From an uncultured Opitutia bacterium (lineage in GTDB: Bacteria; Verrucomicrobiota; Verrucomicrobiia; Opitutales; UBA953): DNA of 64,000 bases. Positions 32,721 through 41,561 of the stretch are shown piece after piece. The position numbers and the translations under genes were made by a program. A model generated the notes under the pieces. It saw only the letters and a list, made by a program, of their open reading frames with translations. It was not told the DNA's origin and ran no database searches. Where the stretch lies: assembly GCA_903855995.1 (NCBI GenBank), contig CAIOAN010000013.1:1-64000 (forward strand), written 5' to 3'. Each line of letters starts with the position of its first letter. The first letter of the stretch is position 1.

Positions 32721-33718
32721 ACTGCGTCATCTTCGGAGCAGGCGGCTGGGGCACGGCGATGGCCATCCATCTCGCGCGCCAAGGCCACACGGTCACACTG
32801 GTACCTCGCCGCGTCGAACAAGCGGTCCTCCTCGCGACGACGCGCGAAAATAAAGACTACCTGCCCGGCCATCGTCTCGATGATTCCATCCAGATCGGGC
32901 TAGAGCCGCTACCGGCGCTGATGGATGTCGAGCTAATCTTCCTCGCCTGCCCCTCCAAAGGACTCCCCGAACTGCTCCGTCAAATCGGCCCCTCCGTCAG
33001 CACCTCGACCGCCCGACTCGCCATCTCCCTCTGCAAGGGTCTGGATTTGTCGACCCTCCGCCGGCCCACTGAATTAATGGCCGCAGCCTTCGGCCCCATT
33101 CCAGTCGCGACGCTCAGCGGCCCCAGCAACGCCGATGAAGTCGCCCGCGCTCAACCGACCGCCCTTGTGCTCGCGGCCGAAAAGAACGACGAGAATCTCA
33201 AGGAGGTCCAAGCCGCCATCAGCGGCCCCACGCTCCGCGCCTACACTTCGTCCGATCTGGCTGGCGTCGAAATCGGCGGCACCTTGAAAAACGTCTACGC
33301 CCTCGGTGCCGGTCTCTGCGATGGCCTGGGCCTCGGCTCCAACGCGAAAGCCGCCCTACTTACGCGCTCCCTCCAGGAAATGTCGCGCCTCGGCGAAGCG
33401 GTCGGCGGACGTGCCGAAACCTTCCTCGGCCTCGGCGGCGTCGGCGACCTGATGGCCACCGCCCACGGCGCCTGGAGTCGCAATCGTGCACTCGGCGAAC
33501 AAATCGCCAAAGATCCAAAGGGCGCCCTCGCCGCCCTCGCCACGCGCCGCGAAGCCGTGGAAGGCCACCGTGCCGCCGAAGCCCTTTCCAAACTCGCCCG
33601 TCAGCGCGGGATCGACGCTCCGATTCTTTTCTGCCTTCACGCGATTCTCTACGAAGGGCTCGATCCGCGCGCAGGGGTGGCGGCACTGATGACCCGCGAC
33701 CTCCGCACGGAGGCATGA
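32717..33718 (+). CDS. gpsA: Glycerol-3-phosphate dehydrogenase [NAD(P)+]
   Basis: The 333-residue enzyme reduces dihydroxyacetone phosphate to glycerol-3-phosphate for phospholipid synthesis. The N-terminal Rossmann motif is FGAGGWGTAMAIHLARQGH. SLCKGLDL, TLSGPSNADEVA, and the catalytic lysine block GVEIGGTLKNVYALGAG are present, and GLGGVGDLMAT and RNRALG follow. Length and order are those of GpsA. Overlaps of 4 bp with panB upstream and with the SET-domain gene downstream indicate a tight operon. Confidence 0.95.
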   Translation: MNCVIFGAGGWGTAMAIHLARQGHTVTLVPRRVEQAVLLATTRENKDYLPGHRLDDSIQIGLEPLPALMDVELIFLACPSKGLPELLRQIGPSVSTSTARLAISLCKGLDLSTLRRPTELMAAAFGPIPVATLSGPSNADEVARAQPTALVLAAEKNDENLKEVQAAISGPTLRAYTSSDLAGVEIGGTLKNVYALGAGLCDGLGLGSNAKAALLTRSLQEMSRLGEAVGGRAETFLGLGGVGDLMATAHGAWSRNRALGEQIAKDPKGALAALATRREAVEGHRAAEALSKLARQRGIDAPILFCLHAILYEGLDPRAGVAALMTRDLRTEA

Positions 33719-34179
33719 GCGACCCTGGCTTCGAAGCCCGCGATTCCGCGATTGCCGGACTCGGTCTCTTCGCCACCCGGTCGTTCACCCGGGGTGAACG
33801 TATCGCCCCCTATCAAGGTCGCACCACGACGACCCTGCCCTCGCACCACGACGCCACCCATCAGGTCTATGCGCTCGAGATTATCCCGGGCGTCTGGCTC
33901 GACGGCTCGCCGACTACGAACCCGGGACGCTATGCCAATCACTCCTGCGCCCCGAATGCCGAGTTAATCTGGGAAAGCCAATCGGCCGAGGCCTGGATCG
34001 TCGCCGCTGACCCGATTCAGGCCGGCCAGGAAGTGACGTTTGATTACGGGTTTTCGCTGGCTGAAAGCCTCTTTCACCCCTGTCGATGCGGGGCCGCTGA
34101 GTGCGTCGGCCGCATCATCGCCGCCCCCCTGCGACCCCAACTTCGCCGGCACCTGCGTTTTTCACGTCCAAGGGATTGA
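33715..34179 (+). CDS. SET-domain protein (putative lysine methyltransferase)
   Basis: The 154-residue protein is a minimal SET domain: GLGLFATRSFTRGERIAPYQ at the N-terminus, then RYANHSCAPNAELIW (NHS-C motif, SAM binding), GQEVTFDYGF (catalytic Tyr region), and a post-SET CRCGAAECVGRI cysteine cluster (C-x-C-x4-C) that would bind zinc with a Cys of the SET core. Known SET proteins methylate lysines; the substrate here is unknown. The ATG overlaps the gpsA stop by 4 bp. Bacterial SET proteins are relatively rare and often acquired by transfer, but codon use here looks like that of the neighbours. Confidence 0.88.
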   Translation: MSDPGFEARDSAIAGLGLFATRSFTRGERIAPYQGRTTTTLPSHHDATHQVYALEIIPGVWLDGSPTTNPGRYANHSCAPNAELIWESQSAEAWIVAADPIQAGQEVTFDYGFSLAESLFHPCRCGAAECVGRIIAAPLRPQLRRHLRFSRPRD

Positions 34180-34230
34180 CCACCCTCGCCCAGAAGGTCA
34201 GTTTTCGCAGGTCAAACACCCCATTTCTCC

Positions 34231-35634
34231 ATGAAAAAAGTCGCCCTTACCGAGCTCGATCCCCGGCTCCAGAAACAAATCGCCGCCGCGGACCAGCAAC
34301 TGAAGACAAACCCCCAGTATGCCATTGAGATTCTCTCGGGCATCCTGGTGCGTAATCCCGGCTGCATCGAAGTGCGCCGCACCCTGCGCAAGGCCCAGAA
34401 AGCCGTCCTTGGCACTAAAAAAGGCCTCTTTGACGGACTCACCAGTGCGCTGACTTCCGGCAAGATTGCCAAAGCCGTCGAAGCTGACCCGGTCGCCGCC
34501 ATCATCGCCGCCGAGGAAGCCCTCGCCAAGAAACCGACCGACGCCAATGCCAACAAGACCATCGCGCTGGCCGGCATCAAACTTGAGTTCTTTGAACTCG
34601 CCGCCTTCGGCTACGAAGAACTCTGCGCCAACGCCCCCACCGAAGTCCAACACTTCATCGACCTCGCCAACACCTGGATTGCCGGTGGCGAAAACGACGC
34701 GGCCCTCGACGCCGCCGACAAGGGTCTCAAACTTTTCCCCGGCAATGGCGACCTGCAGGAATCCGTCCGCCGCGCCTCCGTCAATAAGACGATGAAAAAA
34801 GGTAACTGGGAGGACAAGGGCGACTTCCAGTCCAAACTCAAGGACAAGGACGAGGCCCTCCGCATCGAACAGGCCTCCCGCACGGTCACCGACTCCGCCA
34901 CGGCCCTCACCCAGGCCGCCGATGTCGCCATCAAGATTCAAGCCTCGCCCGACAGTCTCGATCTCTATCGCGATATCGTTCGCCTGTTCGTCGCTGCCGA
35001 AGACCTCGACAGCGCCATCGCCTGGTTACAACGCGGCCGCCTGACCACCCTCGGCAAGGCCGACACCTCCCTGGAACGCCAGGAAAGCGACCTGATCACG
35101 CGCCGCTACGAGCGCACCTCGAAGCAGCTCCGCGAAGTCATCGCCGCCAACCCAGCTGACACGGCCAGCAAGGAAGCCCTCGCTAAGAACGAAACCGACC
35201 TCGCCGAATTCCGCCTCGCGACGGCCACGAGCATCGTCGAGCGCTACCCGAATGATTACTCCTTCCGCTACGAACTCGGCATGCTCCTGCTCGCGGCCAA
35301 TCGCCTCGACGAATCCGTCCAGCAGCTCCAGTACTCACAGCGCAATCCGAAGTTCCGCCAACCCTCGCTCCTCGCCATCGGCCGCGCCTTCACCCTCGCC
35401 GGAAAGTTCGACCTCGCGATCGAGCAGCTGACCGTCGCTAAGAGCGAAGTGCAGCTGATGAACGACCTGAAGAAGGAAATCATCTACTCTCTCGGTGACA
35501 CATTCGAGAAGATGGGCAAATCCAAGGAAGCTGTGGATGAATACAAGATCATCTACATGGCTGAATCCGGCTACCGCGATGTCGCCAAGAAGATTAACGA
35601 CTTCTACGAACGCCAGAAGGGCGCTTCAGCCTAA
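34231..35634 (+). CDS. TPR-repeat protein, unknown role
   Basis: The 467-residue protein is all helical. Repeated A-x3-G-x3-A-like pairs match tetratricopeptide repeats, for example around residues 20-50 ([18 protein letters not shown]), 85-125, 130-170 ([20 protein letters not shown]), 245-275 and 330-460 ([39 protein letters not shown]). No signal peptide or membrane segment is seen, so it is probably a cytoplasmic scaffold. Residues 55-75 ([16 protein letters not shown]) form a non-repeat insert. It follows the SET gene by 51 bp and precedes the purA-like gene by 65 bp. Confidence 0.8.
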   Translation: MKKVALTELDPRLQKQIAAADQQLKTNPQYAIEILSGILVRNPGCIEVRRTLRKAQKAVLGTKKGLFDGLTSALTSGKIAKAVEADPVAAIIAAEEALAKKPTDANANKTIALAGIKLEFFELAAFGYEELCANAPTEVQHFIDLANTWIAGGENDAALDAADKGLKLFPGNGDLQESVRRASVNKTMKKGNWEDKGDFQSKLKDKDEALRIEQASRTVTDSATALTQAADVAIKIQASPDSLDLYRDIVRLFVAAEDLDSAIAWLQRGRLTTLGKADTSLERQESDLITRRYERTSKQLREVIAANPADTASKEALAKNETDLAEFRLATATSIVERYPNDYSFRYELGMLLLAANRLDESVQQLQYSQRNPKFRQPSLLAIGRAFTLAGKFDLAIEQLTVAKSEVQLMNDLKKEIIYSLGDTFEKMGKSKEAVDEYKIIYMAESGYRDVAKKINDFYERQKGASA

Positions 35635-35699
35635 ACCTCTCGCCAGCTCGATGCTTCCGCGCGGCCGGCCTAGCCCGACCGCCCACCTCTTTCTGCCCA

Positions 35700-37247
35700 A
35701 TGGCCCTCACACCCTTTAAAAGCAAACTCATCGCCGACGTCGGCGTCAGCATGGGAGATGAAGGCAAAGGCCGGCTGATCCCGGAAATCGTCCGCGAACT
35801 GCAGGCCCTCACGGGCCGCCGTGACGCGGTCGGCACGGTGCTCAAAGTCAACGGCGGCGCCAACTCGGGCCACACGGTCGCGGGCCTCAAACTCAATCTA
35901 CTCCCGGGCGGCGTCGCCGAACGCGATGTCTCCTGCCTCGCCCTGGGCTCCGGCGTCGTCGCCGATCCACGCAAGGCGCTCTGGGAAGCCCTGCCGCTCG
36001 AGAAAATCGGCTACCCGGTCCTCTCCCGCCTGCTCATCGATGAACGCTGCATGGTCAGCGATGTCGCCCATCGCATCCTCGACCTGGCCTGGGAGGACTA
36101 CCGCATCCACGTGCTCGGCCATGAAGCCCGCGGCTCCACGGGTCGCGGCATCACGCCGGCCTACGCCGACGAGGTCGGTCAGTTCCAAATCCATTACTCG
36201 GAATTCCTCGGCGGCCAAGCCGACTACGCCGCTCGCCTTTCAGCCCGCCTCAACCGCGCCGCGGCAATCGTCTGCGATGTCTGCAAACTCTCCCCGGAGA
36301 AGTGGGCCGGTCTCTTCGCCAAACTGACCGAAGCTGAACTCCGAGCCAACAAGGGCGCCATCGAATCCGGCGTGTTCTCTCCGGCGGAATTCGACTTCAC
36401 CCGCTTCGCCGGCAAAGAGCCCTTCACCTTCGACCACGCGGCGGTCCTGGCCTGCTACTGGAAAGCGGGCTCCTCCCTCGCCCATGCAATCGGCGACGTC
36501 CGTGAACACATCCTCGGCGACCTCGCCGCAGACCGCAGCGTCATTGGCGAATTCGGCCAAGCCTACTGGCTCGATAAACGTGCGGGCTTCGCCCCGAACG
36601 TCACGGCTTCCCACACCTACACGCCAGAGTTCTTCCAGTCGGCCGGCATCCCGGTGCAGGCCATCCACACGGTGGGCTGCTGCAAGGCTTACGACACGAA
36701 GGTGGGTACCCACGTCTTCCTGACCAAGATGGAGGACTCCCACCCGCTCCAGCGCGCCTTGGCTAAACTGGAATTCGGTACGAGCACCGGGCGTCAACGC
36801 ATGGTCGGCTGGTCCGACCTGGTGGAGAAAGCCGACGCCCTCCGCTACGGCGGCTACGACGACCTGGTCTTAAACAAGCTGGACGCACTTTCGCCTCATG
36901 GCGAATGGCTCGGCGGCGACCTCCAGGTCTGCACGGGCTACCGTGATGCTTCTGGTAAGATCCTCTCCGGGGTTCCCCGCAACGATGCCGTGCGGCGCGG
37001 CCTGCAACCGGTCTACGCCACCCTCCCCGGCTGGAAAGCCGACATCACCAAGGTGCGCTCGTTCGCCGACCTGCCTGCCGAAGCCCGTCGCTACGTGGCC
37101 TTCACGATGGCTGAGATCGTGCGCCTGGCTTCTCGCGGCGGCTCCCTCCCCTCGCTGCCGAATCTCCGCTACATCGGCGTAGGTCCAGACCCCGACCAGA
37201 TTGTGTCGGATGTCCCAGAGACAGCCGCCCTCATCAAACTGGCCTAA
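35700..37247 (+). CDS. purA: Divergent adenylosuccinate synthetase
   Basis: The 515-residue protein carries the hallmarks of PurA, which joins IMP and aspartate with [18 protein letters not shown] (WGDEGKGK-like, catalytic Asp kept), [13 protein letters not shown] (GGHNAGHT-like, catalytic His kept), [15 protein letters not shown] (GTTGRGIGPAY-like), and [17 protein letters not shown] with the following G-T-S-T-G-R-Q-R block. It is about 80 residues longer than typical PurA, and several motif positions differ (Trp lost before GDEGKG, A-N-S for H-N-A). It may be the housekeeping enzyme of this lineage or a paralogue. No SD or leaderless promoter is clear upstream. Confidence 0.85.
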   Translation: MALTPFKSKLIADVGVSMGDEGKGRLIPEIVRELQALTGRRDAVGTVLKVNGGANSGHTVAGLKLNLLPGGVAERDVSCLALGSGVVADPRKALWEALPLEKIGYPVLSRLLIDERCMVSDVAHRILDLAWEDYRIHVLGHEARGSTGRGITPAYADEVGQFQIHYSEFLGGQADYAARLSARLNRAAAIVCDVCKLSPEKWAGLFAKLTEAELRANKGAIESGVFSPAEFDFTRFAGKEPFTFDHAAVLACYWKAGSSLAHAIGDVREHILGDLAADRSVIGEFGQAYWLDKRAGFAPNVTASHTYTPEFFQSAGIPVQAIHTVGCCKAYDTKVGTHVFLTKMEDSHPLQRALAKLEFGTSTGRQRMVGWSDLVEKADALRYGGYDDLVLNKLDALSPHGEWLGGDLQVCTGYRDASGKILSGVPRNDAVRRGLQPVYATLPGWKADITKVRSFADLPAEARRYVAFTMAEIVRLASRGGSLPSLPNLRYIGVGPDPDQIVSDVPETAALIKLA

Positions 37248-37264
37248 GCCCGGCGGCGCCTCCG

Positions 37265-37603
37265 ATGGCCGAACTTCAACATAACTTCGCGATCCCGCTC
37301 TGGGCCCTCGTAGACCAAGCAAAAGTCGAATCCGGCAAGTCCGACATGCGCGGTCTGGCCAAGGAACTCGGAAAGTGGCTGGCTCATAATTTTGACGTCG
37401 ATCACAAGGGCGTGGCCATCGAAGAGCCCTCCGGCACCGAACCTGGCGCCGTCCCGATGTTCGTCGTGGCCAGTGTTCCGGAATCCCAGTGGCCGGTGAT
37501 GATCGCCCTCGCCCAGAGCCGCTCCTGCTCGCTCTTCCTGGTGCTGCCGATGGAATCCGGAGTGTTCACGCTCAAGGAGCTGAATATTCCGCCGGCGGAA
37601 TAA
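37265..37603 (+). CDS. Small conserved-looking protein, unknown
   Basis: The 112-residue protein is soluble with mixed alpha/beta character (FAIPLWALVDQAKVESGKSD, then FVVASVPESQWPVMIALAQS). No motif was recognised. It follows the purA-like gene by 17 bp, so it may be co-transcribed. It is convergent with the HDAC-family gene, 3 bp from its stop. The start ATG gives the only full frame in the gap. The call as a real gene rests on codon use and position. Confidence 0.6.
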   Translation: MAELQHNFAIPLWALVDQAKVESGKSDMRGLAKELGKWLAHNFDVDHKGVAIEEPSGTEPGAVPMFVVASVPESQWPVMIALAQSRSCSLFLVLPMESGVFTLKELNIPPAE

Positions 37604-37606
37604 TTC

Positions 37607-38476
37607 TCAACGGGCGAAGGCTTTCACGGTCTCGAGATGCAGCTCGGCGACCTGCTCAAGCGTGAGGCCACCCCACGTGTAACCGCCGGCCAGCGCGAAG
37701 ATGTAAGGCACCTTGCGCTGGCGCGCCCATTGCACAACGCGTTGCTCGCGCTTCCGGATGATCTCCTTGGTGATACCCTTCATGCCGCCCGCCTTCTCAA
37801 ACGTGTCCATGCCGGCGTTATAAATCAGGAATTCCACGGGCTCGAGATGCCGTAACGCCCGCTCAACTTCATCGAGGTAGGTTCGCGGATCGCCAACATC
37901 GACATAGAAATGACGCGCCGGGACGGTCGGCTCCCAGGAATCAAAGCCGTTGACGGTGACATCCGCGAGGGACACGCGCTCGTCGTCGCCGAGGATATCG
38001 AACGTCCCGCCGCCGGCATGCGCATCCAAGTCAAGGATGCCCACCCGCCCGACCTCCTTCAACGCCTCGAGCGCCGCCAAGGCGAGTCCATTGAATTGAC
38101 AGAAGCCGTTACCGGCCGCCCGGCGTGCATGATGCAACCCACTCGAAAGGCTGCCCGAGCGACCATGGAGCAACGCCTCGTTCACCGCGTCGCGCATACC
38201 TCCGGTCGAGGCGAGGATGCTGCCTAGCAGCTCCTGCGACCACGGGCCAACCTCCAGGAAACTTTCCTTCTCCTCAAAGGTGCTGCGGACATAGGCCGGG
38301 GCATGGATGGCCTCCAGTTCCTTCCGCGTCACGGGCTTCGGTGCCCGCAGTTGCACGGCCCCCGCCTGGCCGGCCGCGATGAGTTCGGCGACAACGCCGG
38401 ACTTGGTCACCGTCTCGGACTTTCCTTTGACGACGTAGGCGGAACTATAGAAGACAACGAGCGGTGCGGACGGCAT
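37607..38476 (-). CDS. Histone deacetylase family (acetylpolyamine/acetoin-type) protein
   Basis: The 289-residue enzyme belongs to the arginase/HDAC superfamily, Zn-dependent amidohydrolases acting on acetyl-lysine, acetylpolyamines or acetoin-utilisation proteins. Visible are GLHHARRAAGNGFCQFNGLA (paired catalytic His, GFC), GILDLDAHAGGGTFDI (Zn ligands Asp and His) and IYNAGMDTFEKAG (third ligand Asp). The usual DAHHG is DAHAG here, but the three metal ligands remain. The C-terminal ALAGGYTWGGLTLEQVAELH matches the family end (GGY). The promoter with a perfect TTGACG/TATAAC pair stands 6 nt from the ATG. It neighbours no obvious substrate gene. Confidence 0.85.
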   Translation of the reverse strand: MPSAPLVVFYSSAYVVKGKSETVTKSGVVAELIAAGQAGAVQLRAPKPVTRKELEAIHAPAYVRSTFEEKESFLEVGPWSQELLGSILASTGGMRDAVNEALLHGRSGSLSSGLHHARRAAGNGFCQFNGLALAALEALKEVGRVGILDLDAHAGGGTFDILGDDERVSLADVTVNGFDSWEPTVPARHFYVDVGDPRTYLDEVERALRHLEPVEFLIYNAGMDTFEKAGGMKGITKEIIRKREQRVVQWARQRKVPYIFALAGGYTWGGLTLEQVAELHLETVKAFAR

Positions 38477-38482
38477 CCCAAG

Positions 38483-38511
38483 GTTATACTAATAACCTAG
38501 TGCTCCGTCAA
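38483..38511 (-). promoter_or_regulatory. Predicted promoter of the HDAC-family gene, leaderless arrangement
   Basis: On the minus strand TTGACG (38511-38506), a 17-nt spacer and TATAAC (38488-38483) stand exactly 6 nt from the ATG. It is close to the sigma70 consensus and is the strongest example of the pattern. Confidence 0.65.
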
Positions 38512-38545
38512 ATCACCTCCCCGTCCTACGATATCACCCGCCAGA

Positions 38546-39817
38546 TTAGCTTTTCGCCTGCCGCATCATCCGGCGCAGGATGACCGCGGCCTCTAACTGC
38601 CCCGAAGGGAAAAGGTAGATATTATCCCCGCCGGTGTCGCGGGCGATGACGATGGCGTCACTAAAGGCGCTGACGTCGAGGATCTTGGAGTACTTGAAAT
38701 TGAAATTCTTGAGCTCCCCCTTGAAGATCACTCGCTGCGAAGTGAAGGCGAGCGTGCCGGTGTCGATCTGCACGGTCTGCTCCTCAGTCTCGCGCTGGAC
38801 ATCATAATTTCCCATGCGATAGCGGATGGGGCCGAAGATCTTGATGCTACTGGAGAAGCCGCTGTAGGTCCGCCCGATGGTGACCTTCTTCTTCTGGTAG
38901 AATTCGACCTTCTGCGACCAGAAGCAGGTCTCGGAGCCGAGTTCTAATTCGGTCTCTACCGGAGTCAGCGGTGCCTTGTAGAGCGACCAAAAGCCCGCCG
39001 AGCGCTGGATGCGCCCGGTCAGCTCCGGCAACGCCTCATGGAGACGGATTCCCATCGCCAAGGCCTGGGCGGTAATCTCAGCGAGTTTCGCCGGATCGAT
39101 GATCTCCACCCCGTCAATCGTTTCGCTCACGGCCTGCACGGATGTGAGGATATATTCCTCGATGGCCTTCTGCCGAACCTCCGCGATGTCCGCGGCGGGC
39201 AGCATCACCTCATGGGTGAGGAGTGCGAGCTGTCGCGCCTTCTCCTCGGGCGGTGCCTCGCGCAGCAGACAGGTTCGCAAACCGGTGCCGAGGTAATCCT
39301 TAAAAGCCTGTTTATGCACCTCGCCGGCCCGCTCCGGCGTCAGGCCGAAGGTGATGGCGAGATTGCCGAGATCAGCCCGCTCCTCGTTGGCAAATAAACG
39401 GTCCGCCAGATAACTGGACGCAGCCTGCGCATACCATGCCTCCAATTCCTCGCGGCAACGGCGGCGGACTTTGTAACCGACCGCCTCATCGATCTTGGCG
39501 ATGGCCGCCTCGGACACCAGACACTCCACCGGGGCCTTGGCGAGCTGATCCCAGAGCAGGACCAATCCGGCGGTGCGATTCTCGCGCCCCATGATGCCAT
39601 CGAAAAAGTTGGGGTCCTTGACCTCGGGACGCGCGAACGGCAGCACGCGGGCCGGAACAAATAATGTCGCCAGTGGCTTCCAGTCCGCCATGCCGGGGCG
39701 CCAATAAAAGTCCCCCGAGAGCAACTCGCCGGCGGCCAGTTTCGACCTCACGTCATCGAGTGCATACGCACCGATCTCCGCGCCATTACGGGCGATATGC
39801 AGGGGGTCGCTGGCCAT
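38546..39817 (-). CDS. GYF_2 domain protein with C-terminal PH-like domain
   Basis: The 423-residue protein starts with a GYF_2 domain (residues ~5-55: IARNGAEIGAYALDDVRSKL, then WRPGMADWKPLATL). Residues ~80-270 are helical with no recognised fold. The last ~130 residues (LELGSETCFWSQKVEFYQKK; TGTLAFTSQRVIFKGELKNF) have the strand pattern of a bacterial PH/YdbT-like domain, which often binds membranes or peptides. No transmembrane segment is evident. It may be a cytoplasmic adaptor or a stress protein (inference). It ends 69 bp from the HDAC gene start, on the same strand. Confidence 0.7.
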   Translation of the reverse strand: MASDPLHIARNGAEIGAYALDDVRSKLAAGELLSGDFYWRPGMADWKPLATLFVPARVLPFARPEVKDPNFFDGIMGRENRTAGLVLLWDQLAKAPVECLVSEAAIAKIDEAVGYKVRRRCREELEAWYAQAASSYLADRLFANEERADLGNLAITFGLTPERAGEVHKQAFKDYLGTGLRTCLLREAPPEEKARQLALLTHEVMLPAADIAEVRQKAIEEYILTSVQAVSETIDGVEIIDPAKLAEITAQALAMGIRLHEALPELTGRIQRSAGFWSLYKAPLTPVETELELGSETCFWSQKVEFYQKKKVTIGRTYSGFSSSIKIFGPIRYRMGNYDVQRETEEQTVQIDTGTLAFTSQRVIFKGELKNFNFKYSKILDVSAFSDAIVIARDTGGDNIYLFPSGQLEAAVILRRMMRQAKS

Positions 39818-39822
39818 GCTTG

Positions 39823-39851
39823 GTAGTATGGAATTACCCTCAGCCCGCCAA
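39823..39851 (-). promoter_or_regulatory. Predicted promoter of the GYF_2/PH-like gene, leaderless arrangement
   Basis: On the minus strand TTGGCG (39851-39846), a 17-nt spacer and TACTAC (39828-39823) stand 5 nt from the ATG. Confidence 0.5.
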
Positions 39852-39865
39852 GCCCTAACCCCGCC

Positions 39866-40699
39866 TTACTTCTTCAAGGCGCCTTCGATGCTTTCCGCGA
39901 CGCGCGCACCTAGGAAATCATACCCTTCACCGGTGAAGTGCACATCGTTGGGATTCTGCAGCTTGGCCAGATGCGGCGTCATCGCGGTGAACAGGTCGTC
40001 CTTGGGAATATTATACCTATCCATGACTTCGGCGGCGAAGTGATTCTTCTGGATGATGGATTCGGCGGTCTGCTTCTGCGCCGGATTGTCGGGGATGGGC
40101 GTGGTCGTGGCCCAGATGAGTTTGGCGCCGGTCTTCTGCAGACGCTGCACGATCTGATCCAACCGCTGGACGTAGTCCGCCGCCGGCGTGGCACGGTCAT
40201 GGATACCGAAATTGAAATGAATAAGGTCCCACTTCCCCTCGCCCAGCCAGGCGTCCATGTTCTTGAGGCCGGAAGCAGTGGGCCCGCAGTTGGCCGGAGC
40301 CCGATGCACGTTGGCCTTGCCGGCAAGCGCTTTGCGGGTGGCCTGGGTGTAACCGCGCGAAACGGAGTCGCCGATCAACAACACACGCGGCAGCTTGGGG
40401 TCGTCCTGAACGAAATCCCAGGCGGTCGAACGGCCGGCGAGCTTATCGCGCTTATGGATGGGCAGGTAGAAACCGTTGCCAAGATTGGCCTGCAAGACCT
40501 TCTCCCAGGCTTGCTGGTCGGCTGGCAACTGGGCCACCAAGGCCTGATATTTTTCTTCCACGACCGCATCCTGCGCGGCCTTCTTGGCGGCGGCCTGAGC
40601 CGCAGCTTCCTTGGAATTAGTGGGCTCGCCCTTGGGCGGTTCGGGCGCGGCCACCAACACACCAACGAACCAAAGTGACAGGAGAGCACGGAACTTCAT
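39866..40699 (-). CDS. Secreted SGNH/GDSL hydrolase
   Basis: The 277-residue protein begins with a signal peptide (MKFRALLSLWFVGVLVAAPE), followed by a Lys/Ala-rich segment (KEAAAQAAAKKAAQDAV). The SGNH core follows: VLLIGDSVSRGYTQATRKAL (Ser), HRAPANCGPTASG, IHFNFGIHDRAT (Asn in FNFGIHD), and NDVHFTGEGYDFLG (Asp/His block). The open frame is longer upstream, but the added part is antisense-like and lacks a signal peptide. Probably a periplasmic or secreted glycan deacetylase. It lies in the esterase-rich island starting here. Confidence 0.88.
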   Translation of the reverse strand: MKFRALLSLWFVGVLVAAPEPPKGEPTNSKEAAAQAAAKKAAQDAVVEEKYQALVAQLPADQQAWEKVLQANLGNGFYLPIHKRDKLAGRSTAWDFVQDDPKLPRVLLIGDSVSRGYTQATRKALAGKANVHRAPANCGPTASGLKNMDAWLGEGKWDLIHFNFGIHDRATPAADYVQRLDQIVQRLQKTGAKLIWATTTPIPDNPAQKQTAESIIQKNHFAAEVMDRYNIPKDDLFTAMTPHLAKLQNPNDVHFTGEGYDFLGARVAESIEGALKK

Positions 40700-40746
40700 G
40701 GGGATGACCCATCTTCCAACCTCACGCCGAGCCTGCAAGCCGTCAG

Positions 40747-41472
40747 TCAGGCGGCGGTGACCGCCCGCACGACCTGGGCCAACATCCGTCGCCGCAGTGC
40801 CTCGGTGCGTGCCGCCACCCCAGGCGAAGCCATCTGCAGACGTTCGACCCCCCCGGGGCCATTGGCCGCCCGCACGAATTCGGCATCTTCGGACGCCCAG
40901 ATGCACGCGGTGGCTCCGTCGATTTCGGGATGAAACTGGAGCCCTACGATGCGGCCGAGCCGGAACATCTGAACTGCGCATACCGTCGTCGAAGCGAGCA
41001 ATTGCGCCCCCGCCGGCAGAGCACAGGCATCGCCATGCCAATGCAGCACTTCCATCTCAGCCGGCAATCCAGCGGTGATGACGTCCGTACCGACCATTCG
41101 CAACGCCCCCCAGCCGACCTCCCGCATGGGCTGACCGTTCGCATCCCGCATGGGCGCGACGGTCGCGCCCGCGGCATGGGCGATCAGCTGCATGCCAAGA
41201 CAAATCCCGATGCAAGGCCAGCCGCGCTCCCAGCGCTGGCGCAATAATTCAACGACGGGCGCGAGCCACGGAAACTCCGGCTTGCCGATATCCGCCACCC
41301 CCATCGGGCCACCCATGACGATTAAAATATCACGTTCCCCTAATTCCGCCGGCCATGGCTCGCCGCGAAATGCCTCAATGATCTCGACCTCGTAGCCGGC
41401 GTTGCGCAACAGAACCCCGAGCAACCCCGGACCCTCATGGGCGATATTTGTGATACAAACGGCGCGCGGCAT
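40747..41472 (-). CDS. Class I glutamine amidotransferase-like protein
   Basis: The 241-residue protein resembles GMP-synthase-type amidotransferases of the GATase1 family: ILIVMGGPMGVAD near 60, GICLGMQLIAHAAGA with the catalytic Cys (~95), and VGLQFHPEID with the catalytic His (~178). The Glu two residues after the His is replaced by an IleAsp pair, a variation seen in some unannotated GATase members. It could act on glutamine conjugates or be a peptidase-like protein; no partner synthetase is adjacent. Start MPRAVCIT is chosen over an upstream in-frame start. A TTGTCA/TTGGAT pair lies 8 nt away. Confidence 0.85.
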   Translation of the reverse strand: MPRAVCITNIAHEGPGLLGVLLRNAGYEVEIIEAFRGEPWPAELGERDILIVMGGPMGVADIGKPEFPWLAPVVELLRQRWERGWPCIGICLGMQLIAHAAGATVAPMRDANGQPMREVGWGALRMVGTDVITAGLPAEMEVLHWHGDACALPAGAQLLASTTVCAVQMFRLGRIVGLQFHPEIDGATACIWASEDAEFVRAANGPGGVERLQMASPGVAARTEALRRRMLAQVVRAVTAA

Positions 41473-41480
41473 GAGACAGC

Positions 41481-41508
41481 ATCCAATCCGCCGTTCACGT
41501 TCTGACAA
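41481..41508 (-). promoter_or_regulatory. Possible promoter of the GATase-like gene
   Basis: On the minus strand TTGTCA (41508-41503), a 16-nt spacer and TTGGAT (41486-41481) stand 8 nt from the ATG. The -10 is weak. Confidence 0.35.
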
Positions 41509-41537
41509 TCATAGGCTGTCGGCGGAACGAGTTTGCC

Positions 41538-41543
41538 TATAAT
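41538..41543 (+). promoter_or_regulatory. -10 element of the alpha/beta hydrolase gene
   Basis: A perfect TATAAT, preceded by TTTGCC, lies 18 nt before the ATG at 41562. The expected start leaves a ~11-nt leader with a GAAAG that could act weakly. The -35 region is poor. Confidence 0.45.
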
Positions 41544-41561
41544 CTGTCAGAAAGATCCCTG

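Noticed and set aside
35700-37247. PurZ-like (2-aminoadenylosuccinate) phage-type enzyme
   Set aside because: PurZ proteins are shorter (~350 residues), and no phage or Z-genome genes are nearby; a divergent PurA is simpler.
40700-41041. N-terminal extension of the SGNH gene at 39866
   Set aside because: The extra 114 codons are antisense to the GATase-like gene and lack a signal peptide, while MKFRALLSLW downstream starts a good one.
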